NCBI GenBank assembly: GCA_003864495.1
Contig: ML133480.1
Span: 891,449 to 955,448 of the forward strand
DNA length: 64,000 nt
DNA from: Nemopilema nomurai
Lineage: Eukaryota > Cnidaria > Scyphozoa > Rhizostomeae > Rhizostomatidae
Reading direction: 5' to 3'
Part shown: positions 43,741 to 55,049 of the stretch, piece after piece
Layout of the letters: every line of letters starts with the position of its first letter
How positions within the stretch are numbered: the first letter of the stretch is position 1
Notes under the pieces: generated by a model
What the model saw: only the letters and a program-made list of their open reading frames with translations
The model's database searches: none
Told to the model about the DNA's origin: nothing
Made by a program: the position numbers and the translations under genes

Positions 43741-45577
43741 TTTCAGAGCATTTTTCTACTTTACTTCTTTGAAGCACTAGCAAAATATACAAGATTCATT
43801 TAAACGCATTTTAATTTGTAAATCCGTACCTAGATTATACCAAGTGTCACTTTTAAGTTCACTTCAGCATCCTTCATGAACCAATTTGTGTCCTTTTTAT
43901 TTTTTCAATTCAATTTCCAGAATACCTAATTAATCAAGCAAGTGGTGTTGATTTAAAACTTGTGCATTATCGAAATTTTCCTGGGACATTTGTCTTCAGT
44001 TTTCTAATTATAAAATTGTCAATTTGACACATTCTGTTCCGCTACATCCTGTTTTACATTTTAGTTCATTTTACACAAAGTCCATGCAAGGTGAGTATCC
44101 CTTATTTTTCATTAATTGTGATATTTAATTACATTACCTGTTACTACCTGGCGCCTGTCCTCAATTTGCAGATCAAAACGTGTGCTGAAATTTCGGTTAT
44201 TAAAATGTATTATGTGCTGTATGTTTTCTAAAGCTGTTCATTGAAAGAAGAGACAGAAAAATGTTTCAAAAATATAAGGTTTTAGTTCGCTGTCGTTCTT
44301 TTTAGTCAAGAACAACTGGATTATTGTAAATTAGATACAATGATTTAACGTTTCGCCTCAAAGTACTGCATTGAGCATTTTGGTGGATGAGATACCTCTA
44401 ACCAAATACCATTATTTTTACTAGCTTGTAGTTGACATGGTAAAAAACTGACTTTTCCTTTTGTGTTGGAAGGGTATGTTAGTTTCTATCTTACAGCCTC
44501 ACGCCTTAGAAATTATTCAAAAGGTTCTCTTTAGGTAAGATTAGAAATTTGATAAACTTTTTAGATGACACAAACTGTTTCAACAAATGCCAAAAAATGT
44601 TCAATCGGAGAAAAGGAATAAATGACGTCAATTTTTTTACTAGATATGACTAACGAAAGTCACCATAGGCTTTAATTTTCCATCGATAAAATATGTGATT
44701 TACTGCTTTAAGTTTATCATCTAAGGCTCATTTATTTCACATCTAATATGAAATTGAGATAGATAGCAAATTCCTCTCTAGGCCAGCAAACTTTTTTCGT
44801 CCCGTTAAAGATTAGAAATATCGGCCTAAAAATGAAAAACTGTCTCAATTCATGAACAGTTTTGTGCGAAAGACATTGTGTGTTTACATGATTTATTTTT
44901 CAACTCAAAATTTAAAACTGAAATTTATAGTTTATGCTTTAAATTGATTTTGATTCTCCCATAGTAGCTTTGTTGTAGCTAACAACCATCAACTGTTTTG
45001 AAGAAAGGGCAAACCAAACACCACTAAATTAACGGTGAGCATGTTTCAAAATGCCAGTTTAATATTATTTGACTTGATTATGATTTGCTTGTGCGTGATA
45101 CTGAAGAACAGGCACAACAGATTAAGAAAATTCAGGGGTGCATTCAGGGGATATATGGCTTTGAATTATATAGCATTCTGTAGATCGATCACTCAAAGAT
45201 TACCTCATAAAAACATTAAAGCCATCTTTCGCATCTAAAGCAAATTCATGGACAACAGAAAACATTAACAACTGATGGTTTGGTTTTGACTACAAGACGA
45301 AGATAAAGAAAGGCTGAATGGAATGACATTGAACTTAATGAAGTCAAACCCTTTAGAACTTTTAGGCGATGAACATATACATTTTACGTTTTATGGCCTA
45401 TGTTCCAAAATCGTGCGTTTGTCAATAAACCTGTTCATAGAAGAACACAAAGACGTATACATCACATCAGTAAATGAAACTTGGAAATTTTTGCCTACTT
45501 TACTTGACTCTACTTTATTTTTATTCTAAAAATATTTTAGCAGCTTTCACTGCTCGAAAGTTTGAACTTAAGATTGG
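43741..45577. other. Intergenic region, no supported gene
   Basis: AT-rich sequence with only short open frames (for example 45035-45238 and 45323-45529) that carry no recognised domain. No repeats are obvious. Confidence 0.35.
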
Positions 45578-45856
45578 TCGTTGTTTCGTGGTTACTTGCC
45601 TAGTTGGTTGGTTCGTTGGTTGATTAGATGATTGGTTGGTTAGGCGATGGTTGGTTAGGCGATTGATTGATTACCTGGTTGATTGGTTAGTTGATTGTGT
45701 GTTTGGTTCGTTGGTTGATTGACTGTTTGGTTCGTTGGTTGATTGGTTGGTTAGGGGATTGGTTGCTTAGGCGATTGGTTGGTTAGACGATTGGTTGGTT
45801 AGCCGATTGATTGATTACCTGGTTGGTTGTTTGTTGGCTGGTTAGAAGTTGGTAAA
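45578..45856. repeat. Degenerate simple repeat of TTGGTTGA/TTGGTTAGGCGA type
   Basis: About 280 bp made almost wholly of GGTTG, GATTG and TTAGGCGA words with irregular order, strongly G/T-skewed on the plus strand. It is an imperfect microsatellite. Confidence 0.85.
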
Positions 45857-47628
45857 AGAGCATTTTTTTGTTCATCATTATTCTGCTGTATTATTCAATA
45901 GGTTTATTCGCCAAACTTAGTTATCAAAGACCACTTAAGTCTGGGGAACTGTGTATTCTCTCCAGTGAATATTGTATCATGTAGTGTTGCCGGCCTTTTC
46001 ATTTTTCTTTCAGGTTATCAACGATGGAAATGCAATCAAGTGAACCTTGAATACAAGAATTTGAGAAAATGCGAAGATTGCCAGAAACTCGACTTTGTAA
46101 TTGTAATTTATTTAAAATCGTAGTTTAATTTGTTTTAGTTAACTCTATGGACCTGTAGAAACTTTTGCTGCTAGGTGCACCTATAAAGCTGTTATTTCTG
46201 ATGAAAGTACTATAATCTCCAAAGAGCTCGGTCAATGATATTTAGAGCCACAAGTCAATTAACACCAATAACTTTGCTGACATGCCAACCCTCAGTGGAT
46301 ATCAAATTTTCTTTCGTAAATTTCGAATATATTATCTTGTTAAAGGGTACTTAATCTCATCTAGATGTAGAAAGAGTAAGCATTCCAAAAAGTTGCCATA
46401 CTTAACGTTATTGAGAATGGGGTACTATCTCCCTCCACAATCTCTTTCTTGCCCCTTTAGTACTACATGATTGATGTTCAAATTACTGCATGCATCGAGT
46501 GATGTGGTTCCTTCGTTTTACCACTCACTTTTATCTATAGTTTAATTTGTAATATTTTGGTTTGGTTAGTTTATTTCAGTGAATTTGGAACGAATAGAGC
46601 TTAATTGAAATCAGATGAAAATGTGGTCCTCGTTCTACGCACCCCTTCCTTACATACATGAAGTGTATCTCATCTGCAATGGGTTGTATTCCAATCCGGT
46701 TTAATCATTGCCTGTGTTTTGAGAGCAATAAACTCTAGCTCTGCCTGAAGATGTTTTATGACAATCGCTGAAAATTTTAAAGATGAACAAACAGTTTAAA
46801 ACAACAGTTTTAAGACAAAAACGAAAACCGGTGGATAGTATTCTAAAACCTAATTAGATTTAACATGGGTCTGAAGAAGGCCTAGGGAAGTCTTTGGTTT
46901 ATTCGCGGCGACTTAAATTGGTGCAGCTACGGGTTCCGCACAGCTAACTTACAATAGTCTCAAAGTCAAAAAAGGGTTATTAATTCCTTGCTTTTCTAAC
47001 AAAGCATCTAAATAGTCTTTAACTATTTTTTAAAATGATTGAAATGCAGTGATGAGACTTTTCTAGTTACTGTCTTCCCTTTTCAAAATTTTCATTGAAT
47101 GCATTTTCAAATTCAAATATCACAACGCAAAACTTAAAATGATGAAGGTTTATTGAAAATGTTTGACGTTTTTGACAATCAAGTATTTACTCTATCTCTA
47201 CTTTCCTTTTATCTGAAGTTTAAAGCTCTTGGGAACCAAAAATTTATATTCAAAAGGTTGAAATTGCCATCTGAATCATCCTTATAAGTTACTTACGTTA
47301 CTTAGCTTACAATGTACAACAAAAATCGTTTGTTACTGTTCCCTCAACAGTTTGGCCTTTTTACAGATGTGTCTTTTGACATTTGACATTCATGGACATT
47401 TGTTTGATTTTCTAGACGTTTGTCTTATCCAGAAAAACGCTTTCTGAAAACATCTTTTTCAAGAATTTTCATTTAAAGAGAAAAAGCTTTACAGATCCAA
47501 TCTCAAATATCATAATCTTTTTCAGATGGCGATTTAATATGATCTCAAAATTTTAGCGTAAATGTAAAGCTGGTTGAGGGATTATTTCCTTTTATTTTTG
47601 AGATATGATATCAGTTTTGACTAGAGAT
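45857..47628. other. Intergenic region, no supported gene
   Basis: AT-rich sequence with no open frame above about 60 codons that looks coding and no obvious repeat. Confidence 0.35.
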
Positions 47629-47836
47629 GGGGCTTATTAGAGAGAGGGGCTCTTATTTGAAAGCCATGAATCGTACTCGTTGGAAATTAAGAATTAGAAG
47701 TATGAAAAGTAAAAACATTAGAAGCTTCCTTTAAGCTCTTGCATTTAGTGGCTATTGAAAACTCTGGCTAATAAGGGGAGAGGGCTTAATGGAGAGGGGG
47801 CTTTGAAGAGAGAGGGGCTTAATAGCGTTTTCACGG
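47629..47836. repeat. Dispersed GAGAGGGGCTTA-type repeat
   Basis: Clusters of GAGAGGGGCTTATT / GAGAGGGGGCTTT / GAGAGAGGGGCTTAATAG occur at 47629-47660 and 47765-47836 around a unique 100-bp middle. The pattern suggests part of a repeat family with short internal repeats. Confidence 0.5.
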
Positions 47837-47849
47837 CAAGGCTCTGATC

Positions 47850-47990
47850 CAGGAGATGACGTCAGCAGCAACAACCACATGACCATGCGACACAGTAAAC
47901 ATGGCGGGCCGGCAACAAGGATGCAGACGACAGTTCTATTCTGCTGGAGTAAAGTATTGCGTTTGAAATAATAAAGTGATAGGTAAGAAC
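47850..47990 (+). promoter_or_regulatory. Candidate promoter/first exon without identified downstream gene
   Basis: A local GC rise contains a CRE palindrome TGACGTCA (47857-47864) and AACATGGCGGGCCGGC about 35 bp further on, with a 21-codon frame from that ATG (MAGRQQGCRRQFYSAGV) and a good splice donor (ATAG|GTAAGA) near 47983. Animal first exons often look like this. No matching downstream coding exon was found in the next kilobases, so it may be a chance cluster or a non-coding transcript start. Confidence 0.25.
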
Positions 47991-48357
47991 AAGAACAATA
48001 TTACAGTCGAGGGAAGCATTAGAGAAAGAGCTAATGTTATGGACTGTTCAGATGCTAGACTATAAATGTCCATAGTATCCTGTTAGGCCGCACACAGCTT
48101 CTGCTCTCCTCAAACTTCCGCTTCTTCTGCTCGGTTGTCGATTAGATAGTTGACTGGAACCTGGTAGCTTCTCTGGGGTCTGCCATTTTGAAAGTTTTGA
48201 AAACTCCTGCTCAGGCTAGAACTGGACTTTCAGGTATTTTGTCACAAAGCAACTGAAAAGTCCTCTGAAACGCAGAAGGCAAATGCAATTGAATTGGCTG
48301 TAATGCATCAAATGTCAAGTTATTAATTAATGCACAATGAATTATTGTTATTTTGTA

Positions 48358-48560
48358 TACACGCTTTTTTATATGGAACCACTTTATGAGGAACCAACGT
48401 ATGAAAGGCCGAAATGCATTTCCTGTTTCTGTACTATTTTATGGCATTTGATGTGCAGTGAAAATTAAGGAACTTTTAAGGAACTTTTGGTACTTAAATC
48501 TGATGATTTAAGGTCTGCAAATAAGGAACTAAGTCTTGAGGTAGGTTACTTTTAAGGAAA
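48358..48560. mobile_element. Inverted-repeat (MITE-like) element, copy 2, internally deleted
   Basis: Starts ATACACGCTTTTTTATA and continues GGAACCACTTTATGAGGAACC, then GGCCGAAAT and TTAAGGAACTTTTAAGGAAC, which is the reverse complement of the element at 3975-4385 with its central part missing. The far end (GTAGGTTACTTTTAAGG) has decayed. Confidence 0.6.
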
Positions 48561-48689
48561 AAAGCTTCTACCGAAAGAACCTCAAAATTGGTTGAAAAGT
48601 AGAATGTTTTAGAGCTATAAGATGTCAAAGAGGATATTTTTCATTTTTTATGATTTTTTGTACTTGTAAAATTTGTAATGAAGATTTGG

Positions 48690-49200
48690 CAGCTGAAGGT
48701 CAAAATGTATATATGTTAATAATCAATCTTGAATCTTAAGTAAGAAAAAAAAATTTTAGTTCAGGTTATGGTCATTTTAGTAATACTGACTAATAAACCA
48801 TTTTACTTACCTAATCTGCTTTGACTAATGTATCAAATTTCCACATGTTGGCATGACTCATCTAAGATGGGACTGGTAGCTGGCTTGCTGAAGTCAAACA
48901 AATATTGTACATTAATATTTAATCTTAAAACTTGAGTATGACAACAAACCATGGCTAAAACATGAAATATATTACTTACAATAATGTGTTAAAATTTCCA
49001 AATGATTGCTTGACTTACAGGAGTAAAAGAAATGTTGTGAATAAATCTTTAATCTAATAACTTGAGTAATGCCACAAACTATTTTAGTCGAGATGCTAAA
49101 TAGATTAAAAGAATTATTTTACTTATCTGTTTCGTTTTGTTGAATAATTTCCACATTGCTGCATGGCCCATTGGTCAGGAAGGTAGCTTGAGAAAGAAAA
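48690..49200. repeat. Three degenerate 156-bp tandem repeats
   Basis: AAATTTCCACATG at 48835, AAATTTCCAAATG at 48992 and TAATTTCCACATT at 49145 head three related blocks, each followed by a tract such as TAATCTTAAAACTTGAGTA. Copies differ at roughly a third of sites. No coding potential. Confidence 0.65.
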
Positions 49201-49370
49201 AGAAAAGTTCATCAATAAGGTTGAATAAGGCCATTAAAATTGGCAAATAACTAATCAAAAACTAGTAAATAGATTTCCTATAGCAAGATAACAAGTAGTG
49301 TAAGCTTTCTAATCTATCAGAATATATTACCTGTTGCTCCAAAGAATGTCCACCAGCCTCTTCTTGGAAA

Positions 49371-50624
49371 GTTACCCTATTACAGGGGGATTTGAAGTCA
49401 GAGTTACCTTCTCCTAGCCTTTGCCACACAGTGGCGTAACCTGCAAGGCAGCAAGAGCATTTGGAATCAGAGTTGCCATCTCCTAGCCTTTGCCACACTA
49501 GTGGCGTAACCTGCAAGGCAGCAAGAGCATTTGGAATCAGAGTTGCCATCTCCTAGCCTTTGCCACACTAGTGGCGTAACCTGCAAGGCAGCAAGAGCAT
49601 TTGGAATCAGAGTTGCCATCTCCTAGCCTTTGCCACACTAGTGGCGTAACCTGCAAGGCAGCAAGAGCATTTGGAATCAGAGTTGCCATCTCCTAGCCTT
49701 TGCCACACTAGTGGCGTAACCTGCAAGGCAGCAAGAGCATTTGAAGTCAGAGTTGCCATCTCCTATCCTTTGTCCCGAAGTGACATAACTTGCAAGGAAG
49801 CAAGAGCATTTGAAGTCAGAGTTGCCATCTCCTAGCCTCATTCCCTGCAAAGGCAGCAGGGGGCTTTTTGAGTCGGAGTTCTCCATCTCCGAGCCTTGCC
49901 CAATTGGGCGGTACCCTGTTGGCGACAGGGGGATTTATCTTCGGAGTTTACCATCTCCTAGCCAATGCCCAAACTAGGCGTTACCCTGCATGGCGGCAGG
50001 AGGTTTGCTTTCGGAGTTTATCCATCTCCTAGCCAATGCCTAAATTAGGCGATAGCCTGCTTGGCAACAGGAGGTTTATTTTCAGAGTTTCCTTCTCTTA
50101 GCCTTCACCCCAAGAGGCATCAGGGGGTTTATTTGGAGTTTTCCTTCTCCTAGCCAATGCCTAAATTAGGCGATAGCCTGCTTGGCAACAGGAGGTTTAT
50201 TTTCAGAGTTTTCCTTCTCTTAGCCTTCGCCCTAAAAGGCAGCAGGGGGTTTATATTCGGAGTTTTCCTTCTCCTAGCCAATGCCCAAATTAGGCGATAC
50301 CCTGCATGGCGACAGGAGGTTTATTTTCAGAGTTTTCCTTCTCTTAGCCTTCGCCCTAAAAGGCAGCAGGGGGTTTATATTCGGAGTTTTCCTTCTCCTA
50401 GCCAATGCCCAAATTAGGCGATACCCTGTATGGCGACAGGAGGTTTATTTTCGGAGTTTTCCTTCTCTTAGCCAATGCCCAAATTAGGCGGTACCCTGTA
50501 TGGCGACAGGAGGTTTTTTTATCGGAGTGTTCCTTCTCCTAGCCTTCGCCCTAAAAGGCAGCAGGGGGATTTGGAATCAGAGTTACCTTCTCCTAGCCTT
50601 TACCCTGTGAGGCTCAGGGTTGCG
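49371..50624. repeat. Tandem array of 62-70-bp units, each with two potential hairpins
   Basis: About 19-20 units run from 49371 to 50624. The left third is a homogeneous 70-bp repeat (unit starts 49403, 49472, 49542, 49612, 49682, 49752); the rest are 60-66-bp variants. A unit has CTCCTAGCC, a first inverted repeat, a GTAACC/GATACC linker, a second inverted repeat and a GGAGGTTTATTTTCGGAG-like tail. Stem 1 varies yet still pairs (GCCAC/GTGGC, GCCCAA/TTGGGC, GCCTAA/TTAGGC); stem 2 likewise (CTGC/GCAG, CCCTGT/ACAGGG, CCTGC/GCAGG). Open frames crossing the array are products of the repeat. Confidence 0.85.
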
Positions 50625-53600
50625 TTCATGAAACAGGTAGTACTGGATTACATGGTACCAGTAGCAGGTATGCCTGACCTGACTCAAGTGTTTGAGCTGA
50701 ATGCATTTTAGAGGCCAGTACGGGAATGATCCATGCTTTGAATGTGGTGTTTCTCAAAAGGTATTCAATATGTTTCTCATCATTATCTTGTCGTTGCCAC
50801 GGTTAGACTGGATTCCAGGCTGGTATCAAATTCCATTTTCGCACTTTCTTGTTTCTGCAAAGAACAAGTGCAATGAACTGCATGTATGCCTTCTCTGTAC
50901 CCAACATCCACAAAATATGAGTTGTTAAGATTCAACGTATAATAATACAAAAGTTGTCAATCTGCAGAAAAGTTGAAAAGGTTCCAGAAACTTCTTGTGA
51001 CAACCTTATTTGTTAGCATGTGGCTATGAATGTTTGAAATAATTTTTGTCAAGGAGTTGCTTTGTGAGTGTAAGCAATAATTTATTAACTTGAATATAAT
51101 TGCAATCCAATGTAAATGTGAGAAACCCTTAGTGTGCCTATCAAAAAGGTTGAAACCATTATTTTTTATGCAGATATTGAGACAGTATAAAAGCATATTT
51201 GCCAAAATATAGAAAAAAACTTGTTTTAATGCACTTTCTGTTAGAGAGCAAGCTCAAATGACAGCAAAGAGCTCAACAGTCAAGCTTTTCTTGTGTTATG
51301 TATAGTTAGAGAAGGGATATTGTCTTTCACTCTAGCAAACATGCAATCATGCATTTTCATCTGAAGGTGATTGGATATGTGTGAGTGAGTGTGATTTACT
51401 TGATTTTCATTGGATATAAAAAAAACTAACAATATATACCTTACTGAAATAAGTTGAAAAATCAAATTTGAAAAACATAACAAAGAAAAGAAAAAATGTT
51501 TTTAGTTCTGAGTTCCAAATTTCTAAGTCAGTAGATAGGTACAGGCACTGCATCTCCTGTTGGGACGATCCCATTTTCTATCGAAATCTTGAAACTTTTT
51601 AGATTTGCTGCTGATTCTAGTTCATCAAGTAAATCATTTCAAATCTGGTGCTCAATAGATTTAAGACGTTTTGACCAAAGAAGTGGTTAAATTAGGCCTA
51701 AAATGGCAAAGTTGTTTGGATTGCTCAAAGAATAATTTGAAGAGCGTAATTGACACAAAATTCTGGACACAAGGTGGACTCAAATGATTCTGTTTTTTAA
51801 ATATTTCTATACAAAGGAGTCGTTTTTGAGCAACGTGCATCATGCAATTACCAGAGCTTAGAAGCAAATTATTACATGAACTTTTATGATAATTGTAGAG
51901 AAACCTAAAAGGCTGGTGGCTTAAGAATCCAGTGAATAGCTATTCTCAAATATTTGTGCTTCATATTATTACTATCCATGTTACCAAAATCAACTTTCGG
52001 CTTATAGAAGCATGTCTTTAATTCGCTAAGAGCATATTTGCAAGTCTTCTAAGAGTATATTTGCACCTTGTACTCCTTGTGTTTTGCCACTGAATGGAAA
52101 AGTAGCTTCAATTGTTTGAAAAAGGCTCTTCACGGCACATTAGGAAATAGCTAAAGGGACTTTAATATTGGTTATTATGAAGAACCTCAATTAGAGCAAG
52201 CTATTTAGATACCTATTTTGTGATTTTTTGCCAGTTTCTTTTCGTTTGCTGCCATGACCGTTTCGTGCTTCATCGTTTTGTTGGCTAAGGACGTTTAACC
52301 AAGCTAGCCATTTCTGTTGGATGTTGATTTTGTCGGAATACGTCACGCTGTGAAAGTGTCTGTTGGATGAGTTTGTGATATTTAGCACTAAAATGCATGA
52401 TTGAAAAGACATGATGTTTTCAACGTTATACCGATTCAGATCTAAGGAGACCAGCGTTCTTCTTCGTTGCCCCGTTAATGTATTATTTTAATCAGTTTCC
52501 ATTGTAAATCTTACCTGTTAAATTGGCTGGAGCTCCTTTCTGGATTGTTTTCTCCATAAGCTTCTCGGTGCCTTGCTTGTAGAATACTGACTGGAGCACC
52601 AAGTGGTGTTAGTGTCAAAGGCTTTGAATTTTGTGGCCTTTATGGCCAAAGCAATGATGTCGTTTCAGTTTGCGAGTCATTAAGCCACACAACGTGGCCA
52701 CATTCATTGTTTTCACGTGTTTAGAACTAAAATATGATTAAAAGTTTCCAAAATTTTCAGTTAACTAATCTTTGCACTTAGATTTGCCAAAATGGCTACT
52801 TCTATTTGTGTTGTTCGGCGAGAATGTTGTTTAAAAGGATCTGTTTTCTTTAGTTTGGAGCCAGGGAGCATTGTCTCGATGCCTGATTTGAATTTCCTTT
52901 GCATTTCTTTGCCAAAGCTGACTATTTTATATATAATCGATCTTTACGACTTTTTCATTATGCTCTTGTCAATCCTTCTCCAATTTACGATATTATGAGC
53001 AGTTGCCTCAGGGTCTTTGGGGTGTTTCCTGCTTCTAACTTTTATAAAGATAACGTTTTGGTTTTTTGGTTAAACTTAGGTATTTTCACTAAATTTCTTG
53101 TAACTGCTGCGACAAGAAAATTTTCAAAATAGTCGTCCATTTGCTTCGAAGCCAAGGCGGATTCCAGTTGAGCTTTAAGCACATAGCCAAGAGGACAGGC
53201 TATTGCACAGTTGTGTTACGTAACACTTCGTATGGCAGGCAGAAGAACGAAAAAAAACGCACACTTTTCAATGTTTTAATGCTATTAAACACACATTTTG
53301 ATAGTTGAAAAATGACGAGATAAATCAAGGGTAAATCAGATAGCACTATTGATTGATAAAAAAGGAAGTTACCTGATCAAAATTGGCATTGGTCAAATTG
53401 ATGGCCTCGGCAATGGGCAGGAAACTGATTCAGGCCACAGCAAAAGGTCCAAAGAGATCATCTCTTTTTGGGTTATGAGCTGATCCGTGTATTTGACTAT
53501 CAACACAAACAATATTATTTCATTGAATGATGATTGGCGATTGCTGAACATGAAGATGTTAGATTCAACGAACATTCTTACCAACATTAAAAAATCATGC

Positions 53601-54169
53601 AAGTTTATTTTTCTAGAAAAAAGCATAGATACGAAAAATTAGCTCATGTTTACTGATAGAAGTAATTAAACAGAAAATAAGTTCGATCATTTTGGGATTC
53701 CTTTGCAGAAAAATAATGTGTTAATCCAGTATGCTTAAAGCAAGCTATATAAATTTCTAAATAAATTTGAATAGAACGCTGTTTTCTAACCGCCAAGAAA
53801 GAATTTAATGCTGAGTAAAAATCAAAATAGAATTCTCTGATAAAAAATGATCCGATCATCCACTTAAATTTATTCAAAGAATAGCTAAGCGAGTAAGAAC
53901 TAGAATTCTTAACAAGTTAATTTGAAATTCGTTTATTGTATTTGCATCTGCTTGAAAATAAGATGATGCTTCTTGGAGTACTCAAGTAAAAAGTTTTCGC
54001 GTTTTCATTTCTCGGTGAACTGTGGTCTGACCATTTGAAGGTTTCGTCCTGGTCAGCAACCAATCTTACACTTTTATTTACAAATCTTTGCATGCTAATT
54101 AGATGTTTGAAATATGTAATCATGAAACGTGAAATATGAAACACGAATAGACTTTAAGTCGAAATTTAA
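50625..54169. other. Intergenic region, no supported gene
   Basis: AT-rich sequence. Short open frames on both strands (for example 50701-50928, 52191-52412, 52792-52998) show no recognised domains. No repeats or RNA genes are evident. Confidence 0.35.
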
Positions 54170-55049
54170 AAGGAAGCGAAGACGGTATCTTATTTCGGCT
54201 AATTTTCTATAGCTTTCTTAGGAGGTAGGTAATTTTCTATGCAAAACCAGTTGATGGATATCTTGGTATAAAATAAAAAATATTATAAGATGGTTTTTCA
54301 AAGACCTACGTAACATTTGACGTTAAATAATATATCAACAGACTGTAAATTTGGGAGGGAACGAAGATGACCTTTCAATGGAAAACCAGTTTAAGGGCAA
54401 CTTGACATGGAATAGAAAATGTTTTTAGACATATTTTCAAATTCAAATTGGAAGAGAAATAGGACACGAAAAGATTATACTGCAATTTAGAAGAGAACGA
54501 TGATGAACATACTTTGTTTGCAGAATTTCTTGAAAGGCATGCTGATTTGGACTATAGATACTTTCCCAGAAAGGTACATTCAATTCTAGGGTAATTGAGA
54601 CACGAATATATTTGTGCTAAAATTAAGAACTGAACGTAATAATTTGGACTAGAAAATTTTTTTTCATAGAGACAGTTGAAGAGCAACTTGATAAAGAATT
54701 TAAAATATTTTTATTTATTATTTCGTAGAACCATGTGCCATTGGAAAGATGAAGGAGATGAATAGATTATCATACAACTTGGGTAAGAAGGACGATTATC
54801 TCATTTTCTGTATAAAGGCAGTTAACAGGAATCTTGGTACGCAATTGATCAGCGTTTTTCGATCTGTTTTCAGAGAGCCACGATGCGAGATTAGAAGGAT
54901 ATGAATAGGTTTAATTATAATTTAAGGCTAAACATAGATGAACTTATTTTCTGTGTACGGCCAGTTGGTGGGCAACTTGGAATTAAAAATTGAGAACGTT
55001 TTTAGATATATCAACAGAGAGGTTTGTAAGATTTAGAGGGAAATAGGAT
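54170..55049. repeat. Degenerate edge monomers of the 148-bp satellite
   Basis: Several units keep only the framework of the satellite (ACCAGTTGATGG, GGGCAACTTGA, GAATGTTTTTAGA, GCAATTTAGAAGAGAACG) with many changes and indels. Divergence falls toward the right, as expected at the margin of a satellite array where unequal exchange no longer homogenises the repeats. Confidence 0.75.

Noticed and set aside
49262..50711. Open frames across the hairpin array
   Set aside because: They follow the repeat units and change frame with unit length; there is no protein-like conservation.
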